Shown one piece after another: positions 16,350-24,249 of a DNA stretch of 37,435 nucleotides. The stretch's first letter is position 1, and each line of letters begins with the position of its first letter. The position numbers and the translations under genes were made by a program. The stretch lies in contig JACQDB010000021.1 of assembly GCA_016201275.1 (NCBI GenBank), forward strand, positions 1 to 37,435, read 5' to 3'. The notes below the pieces were generated by a model. It saw nothing but the letters and a program-made list of their open reading frames with translations, was not told the origin of the DNA and did not search any database. Origin of the DNA: Acidobacteriota bacterium (GTDB taxonomy: Bacteria > Acidobacteriota > Blastocatellia > UBA7656).

Positions 16350-18992
16350 ATGAATCGCATCAAGCAGTCCTTTCAAAGAATGCCGAAAACGGCAGCGATC
16401 ATCGGCGCTTTTAGCGCTGGTATCGTGCTAACGAGTATATTGTTTTTGGTCTTTCGTTCGCCTTCCAAAGCCGACGACAATTTATTACCGCGTGCGGCGC
16501 GCATCGAGCGCGTAGAGGGCAACGTCGGCCTCGCGCATACCCAGGCATTGCCGAACGGTGGCGAGCCGAATTGGGAGGAAGCCAGTAAAAACACGCCTCT
16601 GGTTACCGGTGATCGCGTTTATGCGCGTGACGGTTCGCGGGCTACGGTAGCGTTCACGCGGCGCAATTATGCAAGACTTGATTCCGGTTCGGCGCTCGAC
16701 ATTCTGTCGCTCGCAGACCGCCGCACTCAACTTGCGCTACGAAACGGCGCGGCGATTTTTGATGTCGGAGAGTTGACCAATGGCGAACTGTTTGAAGTGG
16801 CGACGCCGAATGGTGCGTTTGATTTTACTGAACCGGGGCTTTATCAATTGGGCATAGGCGACAACGGCAACACCTGGATTTCCGTGTTGAGCGGATTGGC
16901 TCAAGTGGTTGGCCGTTCAGGAACCGGCAGCATCAACAAAGGCGAGATGCTGACCTTGGTTGGTCAGGCGGCCTCGCAGATTTTACTCTCGAAACTTTCG
17001 CCCGATTATGCCGGTGGCCTTGTCAATGATTATTATGGCTCGCGTTACCCAGGCGTTTATGATGGTCGCTACAGCAGCTATGACCGCTATCTGGAAGACC
17101 CCAATTATTACGATTCATATCGTCGTTCGGTCAGTTACGACTATGTGCCGGATGAGATACCGGGAGGCTCTGACTTGGACGATTACGGTGACTGGACCGA
17201 GGTGGATGGTTACGGGCATTGCTGGGCACCGCGTGTAGATGCCGGTTGGGTTCCGTACCGCGATGGGTATTGGGATGTCGGCAGCGCCTACGGCCCGACG
17301 TGGATTTCGCAGGAGCCTTGGGGCTATGCGCCGTATCATTATGGGCGCTGGGCGTACCTCAATAATCGCCAATGGGTATGGGTGCCGCAATATGTCGAAA
17401 CCCAACCCGTCTATGCTCCGGCGTTGGTGGCCTTCGTGCCGTTGGCGCAAACTCAGCAAATCGGCTGGGTGCCGCTTGCGCCCAATGAAGCCTATATTCC
17501 CAGATACTACGACGACAATTTTCAAGCGCAGTATTTCGCTTCGCCCCGTGAAGTCGCGCAAGTAATCAATGTGCAGCACAACTATGTGAACCTCAATTAT
17601 CCGCAAGCCATCACCGTGGTTCCGGTGCAGAATTTCACCCGCTTTGTCGCGCCGCAAGAGGCGCTGGCGGTCAATCCGCAGTTCCTCGCGCAGACCCGCC
17701 CGGTGCTGGATCCGTATGCGATTGCCAGTCTTCGCAACGTCGCCATCACGGGTGAAAATGAACGCCAGAAATTCAAACTGGCACGCGCTTTCAACGAGCA
17801 GGTGTTGAATGCGCCCGTGGTCGCAAGCGTTGCGCCATTAGCCGTGCCGGGGCGCGCCAATTTTAATGAAGCGATGCAGGTAGAGACGGTTCCCGCATCG
17901 CAGAAGAAAAATAAATTGAAGATGCAGGAGAATGGTCAAGCGGTAGCCGCTTATGCGCCGGATGGTCAAGGGGGCGTGGCGATGTCGTCAGCCAATGACG
18001 CAGCGGCTATGCAACAGCGCAAGCAACAGGTGCAGGAGTTGATGAATCGTTCGGCGCAAGGCGACCGCGCAGCGCGGCACGAGTTGAAAAAAATGGCGCG
18101 TGAACAGGCGTTGGGACCAACCAATGCGCCCAACGCGATTCCAGGTCAAATGCAGAATAAGGAGTTCAGAGCCTTGAATCCGCAACCGGCTATGGAAGCG
18201 ACGCAGAACCCGCGCAAGTTGCAGAAGCAGATTGACCGCCAACAAATGAACGCTATTGAGCCACCGCGTCAGCAAACCCTGCAACCAGGGCAGGGCGCGG
18301 AATTGACGCACGAGCAACGCAAAGCGCAAAAACGCGCCGCTGTAGAACAGCGCAACATCGTGATGCCGCAACCGCAAGCGACCAGACAGCAGTTGCGCGC
18401 CGCTCAACCGGCAAACGCAAACGCGCAACTTGAACAACGTCGAGCGCAGAAGCAATCCCTCCATCAACAACGTCAGATGCAGGAACAACAGTTGCAACAA
18501 CAGCGCGTTCAAGAGCAGGTCAATCAACAGCGCCAGTTGAAGCAGCAGAGAAAACAACAGCGGCATATGCAGGAACAGCAGATGCAACCGCCGCAGTCGA
18601 AACAACAGATGAAGCAAGAGCGGCGTATGCAGGAGCAACAGGTGCAACAACAAATGCAGCGTCAGATGCAACAGCAGCAAACGCAACAGCAGATGAAGCA
18701 GCAGAGAAAACAACAGCGGCAGACGCAGGAGCAACAGATGCGTCAGCCACAAATGCAACCGCAAAGCGCTCCGCCAGCGGCTTTCAATCCGCCCTCCGAC
18801 AAGCAGCAGCGCAAGGCCGAACGGCGCGCTATGCAGGAGCAGCAGCAGGTGCAACCGCAGCCGGTCGCGCCGCCTCAACCGCGTCAAAAATCGGCTGCGT
18901 ACCCAGGGCAGCCCAGGCGAGTTGATGCCGCCAGCCCTTCGCAGCGCCAAGCCGAAAAAGCGCAACGCAAGGCCGGTAAAGGCAATCAATAA
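16350..18992 (+). CDS. FecR-domain protein with DUF6600-like module and Gln/Arg-rich tail
   Basis: The 880-residue protein has an N-terminal membrane segment (about 14-35), a FecR domain (about 50-205: ARIERVEGNV, TGDRVYARDGSRATV, FEVATPNGAFDF), a Tyr/Pro-rich segment, and a tryptophan-rich module around 275-345 (GYGHCWAPRVDAGWVPYRDG, WISQEPWGYAPYHYGRW, WVWVPQ). This last pattern is typical of DUF6600 proteins. From about residue 550 the chain is dominated by Gln, Arg, Met and Ala, with many QQQ and KQQR runs, likely disordered or coiled coil. No sigma factor or FecA-type receptor lies beside it, so iron signalling is not indicated; it may be a structural envelope protein. GGAGG precedes the ATG. 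A long antisense frame over the tail is an artefact of CAG-rich codons. Confidence 0.85.
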   Translation: MNRIKQSFQRMPKTAAIIGAFSAGIVLTSILFLVFRSPSKADDNLLPRAARIERVEGNVGLAHTQALPNGGEPNWEEASKNTPLVTGDRVYARDGSRATVAFTRRNYARLDSGSALDILSLADRRTQLALRNGAAIFDVGELTNGELFEVATPNGAFDFTEPGLYQLGIGDNGNTWISVLSGLAQVVGRSGTGSINKGEMLTLVGQAASQILLSKLSPDYAGGLVNDYYGSRYPGVYDGRYSSYDRYLEDPNYYDSYRRSVSYDYVPDEIPGGSDLDDYGDWTEVDGYGHCWAPRVDAGWVPYRDGYWDVGSAYGPTWISQEPWGYAPYHYGRWAYLNNRQWVWVPQYVETQPVYAPALVAFVPLAQTQQIGWVPLAPNEAYIPRYYDDNFQAQYFASPREVAQVINVQHNYVNLNYPQAITVVPVQNFTRFVAPQEALAVNPQFLAQTRPVLDPYAIASLRNVAITGENERQKFKLARAFNEQVLNAPVVASVAPLAVPGRANFNEAMQVETVPASQKKNKLKMQENGQAVAAYAPDGQGGVAMSSANDAAAMQQRKQQVQELMNRSAQGDRAARHELKKMAREQALGPTNAPNAIPGQMQNKEFRALNPQPAMEATQNPRKLQKQIDRQQMNAIEPPRQQTLQPGQGAELTHEQRKAQKRAAVEQRNIVMPQPQATRQQLRAAQPANANAQLEQRRAQKQSLHQQRQMQEQQLQQQRVQEQVNQQRQLKQQRKQQRHMQEQQMQPPQSKQQMKQERRMQEQQVQQQMQRQMQQQQTQQQMKQQRKQQRQTQEQQMRQPQMQPQSAPPAAFNPPSDKQQRKAERRAMQEQQQVQPQPVAPPQPRQKSAAYPGQPRRVDAASPSQRQAEKAQRKAGKGNQ

Positions 18993-19007
18993 ATTTGTGG
19001 TTGGGTG

Positions 19008-19127
19008 GAATGTTGATGCCCGTAGGGGCAAGGTAAACTTGTTGCTGGAATCGTCGCAGGCAAAAGCAATCGTTGTCTCGCATCATTCGGCCAGGCGATA
19101 GACCTGCCCCTACTGGCATCAACATTC
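19008..19127. repeat. 120-bp element with 26-27-bp terminal inverted repeats
   Basis: The ends read GAATGTTGATGCCCGTAGGG and, in reverse complement, GAATGTTGATGCCAGTAGGG. The match continues through GCA-GGT with one indel. The interior codes for nothing. It looks like another small non-autonomous element and lies 15 bases after the FecR gene stop. Confidence 0.75.
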
Positions 19128-19147
19128 TCTGGTTGTGCTGAAAAAAA

Positions 19148-19271
19148 TAATATTGAAGTGGGAACGCTTGAACTGCTGAGTAGTTCCTAGGAAGCTAAAC
19201 TATAGGTCGCTCCTACGGAGCGAAACCGGCGCAATTGGTTGCCGGGCGAGCCTTACTTTTTTCGCCCTACC
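19148..19271 (+). repeat. 124-bp dispersed repeat, copy 2
   Basis: The second copy of the repeat at 8173-8296. It can fold into small hairpins: TCGCTCC-TAC-GGAGCGA, CCGGC/GCCGG and the palindrome TTCCTAGGAA. It is separated by 16 bases from the TA that flanks MITE copy D. Confidence 0.8.
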
Positions 19272-19289
19272 ATTTTCTGGAAGTAATTA

Positions 19290-19387
19290 GAGGGTGCCGT
19301 AGAAATGAATGTTTTGCCCAGATATTGTGTGCGGTGATTTAACTATCCACAACATATGGGTTGTTTCTGAAACTCTGCGACCCGCTC
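19290..19387 (-). mobile_element. MITE family 1, copy D (98 bp, TA on both sides)
   Basis: This copy is flanked by TA on both sides (19288-19289 and 19388-19389), the signature of IS630/Tc1-type insertion. The left end is GAGGGTGCCGTAGAAAT; the right end in reverse complement is GAGCGGGTCGCAGAGTTT. The whole element is an imperfect palindrome with core CCCAGATATTGTG / CACAACATATGGG. It lies in the opposite orientation to copy C. Confidence 0.85.
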
Positions 19388-19483
19388 TAGTTGCGGCTGA
19401 AAAGCTATAGCTTTTTTCTGTTCCTCGTCATTCGCAAAATCCTCGCGCTTGCGCTTATAGCGGCTTGCCGAGGTGTGCGATTT

Positions 19484-19514
19484 GTTGAGAGGCGGTCACA
19501 GACCGCCTCTCAAC
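19484..19514. repeat. GTTGAG hairpin family, perfect copy
   Basis: GTTGAGAGGCGGTC and GACCGCCTCTCAAC form a perfect 14-bp stem with a three-base loop ACA. No T-run follows. It lies about 50 bases before the next gene. Confidence 0.8.
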
Positions 19515-19562
19515 AGGTATCGTGGTCGCGGACAAATGAAATTCGCTATAGAATGAACGGCT

Positions 19563-20363
19563 ATGACTTCGACGACTGCCAATCCGCTAATCGTTTTGCG
19601 TGAGCCGCCGCTGGCTTACCTCGTTATTAATCGCCCCGAATCAAGAAACGCTGTCAACGCCCAAGTGTGGCGTGCGCTCGCCGAACAGGCGAACGCTTTG
19701 GCTGAGGACGAAGAGATTCGTGTCATCATCATTCGCGGCGCGGGTGACAAGGCGTTTATCTCCGGTGCTGATGTAGCCGAATTTCCGGCCCTGCGCGCCA
19801 ATGCCGACTTGACCGCCGAGTATGATCGTTTGGCCAACACCGCTTTGCAGGCATTGATGGATGCGCCGCAACCGGTCATCGCCATGATTAACGGCGCGTG
19901 TTTCGGCGGCGGCGTGTTGTTGGCTTTGACTTGCGATTTGCGCTTCGCCAGCGACCGCGCAAAATTTGCCATACCTGCCGGACGACTCGGCCTCGCCTAT
20001 CCTTTCGAGATGGGCGTCCGGCGTTTGGTGAACCTTGTCGGCGCTGCCCACGCCGCCGACCTTTTATTTTCCAGTCGGGTGTTGGAGGCCAGCGAAGCCC
20101 ACCAACTCAATATGCTCAATCGCGTGTTGCCTGATGCTGAGTTGGAGCGCTTCACCCGCGACTATGCGTTGCAGATTTCCGCAAGCGCACCGCTGTCACT
20201 TGCCGCGCACAAGCTGGCGATTCAACAGGCAATGTTGAATGCTTCAGAAAGCGCTGTGCAGCGCGTCGAAGCAGCCGTGCGCCATTGTTTGGACAGCGCC
20301 GATTACCGGGAAGGCATCGCGGCATTTCTGGAAAAGCGCCCACCGCAATTCAAAGGCCGGTGA
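19563..20363 (+). CDS. Enoyl-CoA hydratase/isomerase (crotonase) family protein
   Basis: The 266-residue protein has the crotonase fold: NRPESRNAVN (23-32), FISGADVAEF (65-74) and INGACFGGGVLLALTCDLRF (109-128), the latter two forming the oxyanion hole that binds the acyl-CoA thioester. Rat crotonase uses Glu144 and Glu164. Here the first is replaced within GGGVLLAL and the second within FAIPAGRLG (PA instead of PE). It is therefore probably not a plain enoyl-CoA hydratase; isomerase, decarboxylase or other crotonase chemistry is possible, perhaps using Glu149 (YPFEMGVRRL). The gene stands alone between two repeat clusters. The ATG has no strong ribosome binding site. Confidence 0.88.
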   Translation: MTSTTANPLIVLREPPLAYLVINRPESRNAVNAQVWRALAEQANALAEDEEIRVIIIRGAGDKAFISGADVAEFPALRANADLTAEYDRLANTALQALMDAPQPVIAMINGACFGGGVLLALTCDLRFASDRAKFAIPAGRLGLAYPFEMGVRRLVNLVGAAHAADLLFSSRVLEASEAHQLNMLNRVLPDAELERFTRDYALQISASAPLSLAAHKLAIQQAMLNASESAVQRVEAAVRHCLDSADYREGIAAFLEKRPPQFKGR

Positions 20364-20706
20364 ACGAGGTGGACAGGTGCGAGAGGAAGCGGCTGCCACG
20401 CCTTGCGAGCCAGTCAAACGCCACAGACCACAAAAGCGCACGCTGAAAGCGCCAGAGAAATTGCTTCTATAGCGAAGTTCATTTGCCCACCACCACCACA
20501 CTTGGTTGAGAGGCGGTCGGTGACCGCTTGTCAACCAAGCGCACACCGCTGCAACCCGTTATTAGAGGCAGTCTGTGACCACTAGAGCGGTTTTCATAGG
20601 TGTGTACGGAACCCCTTATCGTTGAGCAGCGGTCTGTGACCGCGCCAAGGTCTTCGACCGTCGCTCAACGGGTTTGAGGTTTCCGTAATCTCAAACAAAA
20701 ACCGCT
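20364..20706. other. Intergenic repeat region before the mutS stop
   Basis: The 343 bases between convergent genes hold a GTTGAG hairpin (20501-20539) and MITE family 2 (20585-20707). A further degenerate piece, AGAGGCAGTCTGTGACCACT, is at about 20565-20584. Bases 20364-20500 show nothing. Confidence 0.55.
20501..20539. repeat. GTTGAG hairpin family, imperfect copy
   Basis: CTTGGTTGAGAGGCGGTC and GACCGCTTGTCAACCAAG pair over 18 positions with two mismatches, around a three-base loop GGT. The inner part matches the copies at 19484 and 15058. Confidence 0.75.
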
Positions 20707-20707
20707 C
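20585..20707. mobile_element. MITE family 2 (123 bp), flanked by TA, abutting mutS
   Basis: The ends read GAGCGGTTTTCATAGG and, in reverse complement, GAGCGGTTTTTGTTTG; both continue into ACGGAA. TA flanks both sides (20583-20584 and 20708-20709). The first six bases, GAGCGG, are those of MITE family 1, so the same transposase type may move both. A GTTGAG-type hairpin sits in the middle (20621-20669). The right-hand TA plus the first element base form the TAG stop codon of mutS. Confidence 0.75.
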
Positions 20708-23250
20708 TAGCGCCCCTCTCTGGCGCGGCGTTGCAGGTCGTAAAGTTTGGTCAAGGCTTCGACCGGACTCAATTCGTTGACATCCAATTCCAGCAACGCA
20801 TCGAAAATCGCTTGGAGATTCGGCTCCAGGCTTGCCGCTTTTTTTCTGCCGCTTTTTGCCGGTGCTTGCTCTTCATCGTACTTGCTCAACAATTCGTTGG
20901 CGCGGCGCAAGACGGGCTTCGGCAAGCCTGCGAGTTGCGCTACATAAATGCCAAAACTTTTTTCGGCGCGTCCCTCTTTGACTTTGTGCAGGTACGTCAC
21001 CTTGCCTTTGCGCTCCTCAACCGCCAGATGAAAATTGCGAACGCGAGGCAGATAGTGCGCGGCGTCAGTCAGTTCATGATAGTGCGTTGCAAACAACGTC
21101 TTGGCGCGCACGCGAGGTTGATTGTGCAGATATTCGACAACGGCGCGAGCGATAGAGATGCCATCGGCGGTCGAAGTGCCGCGCCCGATTTCATCCAGCA
21201 ACACCAAGCTGCGCGGCGTCGCTTGATTTAAGATGTGCGCCGTTTCAATCATCTCGATCATAAAACTCGAATGGCCGCGCAAGGTGAAATCGTTGAGGCC
21301 TATGCGTGTGAAGATGTGGTCAATGATGCCAACGCGAGCCGTTTCGGCAGGCACGAAACTGCCGATTTGCGCCAACAGACATATCAACGCCACCTGGCGG
21401 AGATAGACTGATTTGCCCGCCATATTCGGTGCGGTCAACAACATGATTTGCACCTCATCGGTGGTCAGATGAGTATCGTTGGGGGTGAACTTGCCACGGT
21501 CAATCATCTGGTCAATCATCGGGTGACGACCTTTGACAATATGCAACTCGTCGCCTTCATGAATTTCCGGTCGCGTGTAGTGAAATTTCACGGCGCATTC
21601 GGCCAGCGCCGCATACAGATCAATCAACGACAGCCCAGAGGCGACGCTGCTGAGGCGGTGATGATGGCGACCGATTTCGTCGCACACCTGGCGATAGAGA
21701 TTGGTTTCCAGTTCCAGTATGCGCTCACGCGCATTGGCAATCAGCGCTTCGTGTTCTTTCAATTCCAGCGTGAAGTAGCGTTCGGCATTGGTCAGTGTCT
21801 GTTTGCGTATGAAGTCGTTCGGCACCAATTTCAAATTGGCTTTGGAAACTTCCAGGTAATAACCGAAGACTTTGTTATAGCCGACTTTCAAAGAGCGTAT
21901 GCCGGTGCGTTGGCGTTCGCGGTTTTCCAGATCGGCGAGGAATTTCCTGCCGCCGGTCAAGGTGTCGCGCAGCATATCAAGTTCAATGGAAAAGCCGTGA
22001 CGAATGATGCCGCCGCGTTCGACATCTCTGGGCGGTTTGTCGGAGATGGCGCGTTCGATGAACTCCACAAGGTCTTGGCAAGGTTCCAAGGGCGCGAGGA
22101 AATCGGCGGGCGCTTTAGCTTTTTCCAGCAAGGCGCGAAGTTGCGCGGCGGCCTGCAACGATTGCCCCAAAGCCAACACTTCAACCGCAGCGGCCAAACG
22201 TCGGCGTATGCGCCCCAAGACGCGCTCGATGTCCAGCGCTTCTTCGAGGGCGGCGCGGGTTTGCGCTCTGGCGGCTTCGCGTTTGACGAACCATTCGATG
22301 GCATCCTGGCGGGCGCGTAGCTCGGTGATTTCCAGCAAGGGGTGACGCAGCCAGCGCCGCAATCGTCGTCCGCCCATCTGCGTCATGGTCAAATCAATGG
22401 TGGCTACGAGTGAGCCTGTAGGCGTGCCGCCGGAAAAATCCCAGCCCTGAAAAACTTCGAGGTTGCGAATCGTCTGCGGATCCAATTGCATGAAGTTGTC
22501 GGCTCTGTAGCTTTGCAGATTGGTGATGTTGGTCAGCGCAGCGGCTTGGGTGTCGCGCAAATAAATGATGATGGCTCCGGCGGCCTGGGTCGCCAGTCGT
22601 TGCTGTTCGCAGCCGTAGGCTTCCAGCGACAGCACATCGAAATGGTGCAGCAGAGCGCGGCGCGTGGCGGCGTATTCGATCTGCTCGTCGGTCAGCTTGG
22701 TGATGGCGCGCACTTCGATAGAGGGAATTTCCTGGGCGTGCGAGACCATCAATTCGGCTGGCGCTATGCGTTCGAGTTCGCTGAAGGCGTGCGCTTTGTC
22801 TAGTTGCGTGGCGCGGAATTCGCCCGTCGAAATATCTATATAGGCGATGCCTGCCGAGCGTTCCATCAGCACCAAACTGGCTAAATAATTATTGGCGCGA
22901 CCTTCGAGCAAGCCCGGTTCGATGATGGTGCCGGGGGTGATGATGTGAGTGACTTGACGTTCGACCAGCCCTTTGCCGGGCGGCGTGGTCTGTTCGCAGA
23001 TGGCGACTTTGAAGCCGCGATGGATGAGTTTGGCGAGGTGGCTTTCGAGCGACCGCACAGGCACACCGGCCAGTGGGCGCACATTGTTTTTGCCGAAATA
23101 TTTTCGCGTCAAGGTGACGCCCAATTCGCGGGCGATGGTGTGGGCGTCTTCGTCAAAGGTTTCGTAGAAATCGCCGATCTGAAAAAACAGAATCATGCCA
23201 GGGTGCTGGCGTTTGATGTCTCGATATTGCGTCCACAGCGGTGTTGACAT
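20707..23250 (-). CDS. mutS: DNA mismatch repair ATPase MutS
   Basis: The 847-residue protein recognises mispairs and starts mismatch repair with MutL. The N-terminal FFQIGDFYETF holds the Phe-x-Glu mismatch contact (Phe28, Glu30). The ATPase has Walker A APNMAGKS (around residue 605) and Walker B LVLLDEIGRGTST (around 683), then the conserved ATHYHELT. The length matches E. coli MutS (853). I chose the ATG at 23250 (MSTPLWTQYRDIK), the usual family start; an upstream ATG at 23359-23361 would add 37 atypical residues. The stop codon TAG is made by the edge of a MITE, but the C-terminus VEALTKLYDLQRRAREGR reaches the usual family end, so function is probably intact. mutL is not in the window. 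Confidence 0.96.
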   Translation of the reverse strand: MSTPLWTQYRDIKRQHPGMILFFQIGDFYETFDEDAHTIARELGVTLTRKYFGKNNVRPLAGVPVRSLESHLAKLIHRGFKVAICEQTTPPGKGLVERQVTHIITPGTIIEPGLLEGRANNYLASLVLMERSAGIAYIDISTGEFRATQLDKAHAFSELERIAPAELMVSHAQEIPSIEVRAITKLTDEQIEYAATRRALLHHFDVLSLEAYGCEQQRLATQAAGAIIIYLRDTQAAALTNITNLQSYRADNFMQLDPQTIRNLEVFQGWDFSGGTPTGSLVATIDLTMTQMGGRRLRRWLRHPLLEITELRARQDAIEWFVKREAARAQTRAALEEALDIERVLGRIRRRLAAAVEVLALGQSLQAAAQLRALLEKAKAPADFLAPLEPCQDLVEFIERAISDKPPRDVERGGIIRHGFSIELDMLRDTLTGGRKFLADLENRERQRTGIRSLKVGYNKVFGYYLEVSKANLKLVPNDFIRKQTLTNAERYFTLELKEHEALIANARERILELETNLYRQVCDEIGRHHHRLSSVASGLSLIDLYAALAECAVKFHYTRPEIHEGDELHIVKGRHPMIDQMIDRGKFTPNDTHLTTDEVQIMLLTAPNMAGKSVYLRQVALICLLAQIGSFVPAETARVGIIDHIFTRIGLNDFTLRGHSSFMIEMIETAHILNQATPRSLVLLDEIGRGTSTADGISIARAVVEYLHNQPRVRAKTLFATHYHELTDAAHYLPRVRNFHLAVEERKGKVTYLHKVKEGRAEKSFGIYVAQLAGLPKPVLRRANELLSKYDEEQAPAKSGRKKAASLEPNLQAIFDALLELDVNELSPVEALTKLYDLQRRAREGR

Positions 23251-23498
23251 AGTTGAATGCTCTGGCGATGCCAAAGGGAAAACCTTAAAACCGATAAGTG
23301 GGAAGGTCAATAGGCGAACGACCGAGTGCCAAAGAAGCCCAGGTATGCTGAAACGGAACATTTATCTCAAAATGAAATTCTGTTCTGAACTGCCCAAGGT
23401 TGGCGGCTTCCCCGTGTGGATACCGTTCTCGGTGATTTTTGTCGAAACGCTTCTGTAGAAGTTGTGGCACTGCTCTTGCCTTAGTACAGAACGTAAGT

Positions 23499-23560
23499 AG
23501 TTGGCGCGGAAACATAACATATCGGGGGATAAGCTAGGCATTCGCGCCAACTCAGATTTT
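23499..23560 (+). terminator. Hairpin with T-run (terminator or end of a small RNA)
   Basis: AGTTGGCGCG (23499-23508) and CGCGCCAACT (23543-23552) form a perfect 10-bp stem around a 34-base loop. It is followed by CAGATTTTTTAG on the plus strand. No gene upstream on that strand needs a terminator, because mutS runs the other way. It may end a small RNA, or stop leader transcription of the protease gene. Confidence 0.5.
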
Positions 23561-23607
23561 TTAGACCATGCACAGGCCGACAAATCAATAGCAAGCTCAA
23601 AGCAACC

Positions 23608-23730
23608 GAGCAAAATGAATCAAGCGCTGATGGAGCCTTTCATTTTGAACTAACCACGCAGCACAAGCGGGGAAGCGCAAGTGGAGTTTTTTCAAAATCG
23701 CAACGGCAAAAAACGGCATTCATTTTGCTC
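23608..23730. repeat. 13-bp inverted repeat, 123-bp span
   Basis: GAGCAAAATGAAT (23608-23620) is the reverse complement of ATTCATTTTGCTC (23718-23730). A third shorter copy, TTCATTTTG at 23639-23647, can also pair with the left arm. It may be a small decayed element. Confidence 0.45.
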
Positions 23731-24249
23731 CGCTATTAATGAATAGCCGGATGCTTGCAGCTTGTCGCCAGCGACGACGGAGTTGCCGCGAGGCCTGATA
23801 AAACCCGGATGTGGTTTCTTCAGCGCTGGCGGACTCCGCATCCGATTTCCCTATTCACGTATAGAGACTGCCGATTTTCCGGTACGGAAAAAACTCTTGT
23901 CGAGCTATCGGCGAGCGTTTACAGTGACAGCAGTTTCACCAATGAAGTTCGCCTTCTATGGTGGACGGCTCCTCGCAGAGCGAACAAGGTATAGGGGGTT
24001 GATCGCCGGAAGTGTCGTACCGCTTGGCCGCGCAGGGTGATTTGAGCGGCAGTGAGTTTTGCTTCAGCAGTAAAAGCAGTAGATCGAAAAGCGTCCCTGT
24101 TGTGTAGTAGCAGAGAGGTGAAACTTTCTGCCGATAGTTAGAAGCCTGGCTATGTTGAGCTGCTCCCCTGATGTACTTTGTTACCCAAAAAAATAAAAAG
24201 CTCAAGCACCATATTGCAATCAATAGGGCTATGGGAACAGGAAGAAACG

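Larger units (their letters stand above)
18993..19562. other. Intergenic cluster of four repeat types
   Basis: In 570 bases lie a 26-bp terminal-repeat element (19008-19127), a 124-bp repeat (19148-19271), MITE copy D (19290-19387) and a perfect GTTGAG hairpin (19484-19514). A 16-base palindrome AAAAGCTATAGCTTTT is at 19400-19415. CTATAGAAT just before the next gene may be a -10 site. No gene was recognised. Confidence 0.6.
23251..24249. other. Long divergent intergenic region, mutS / giant protease
   Basis: The 999 bases hold a hairpin with T-run (23499-23560) and an inverted repeat at 23608-23730. From about 23760 to 24249 there are open frames on both strands without ribosome binding sites or recognisable domains. 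A TTGAGC about 90 bases before the protease ATG, with TTGTTA 17 bases later, is a weak promoter candidate. No gene was recognised. Confidence 0.45.

Noticed and set aside
17988-19031. 347-residue minus-strand open frame, Leu-rich
   Set aside because: It is the antisense of the Gln-rich tail of the FecR protein; CAG/CAA runs read as Leu on the other strand. There is no domain and no ribosome binding site.
21448-22320. 290-residue plus-strand open frame inside mutS
   Set aside because: The minus strand encodes clear MutS motifs here; the plus frame has no recognisable domain.
23740-23900. Possible cyclic-di-GMP riboswitch before the giant protease
   Set aside because: Words such as GCCGGATG and ACCCGG recalled the class, but the conserved GGG-CGCAAAGC-type core and tetraloop receptor arrangement are absent.
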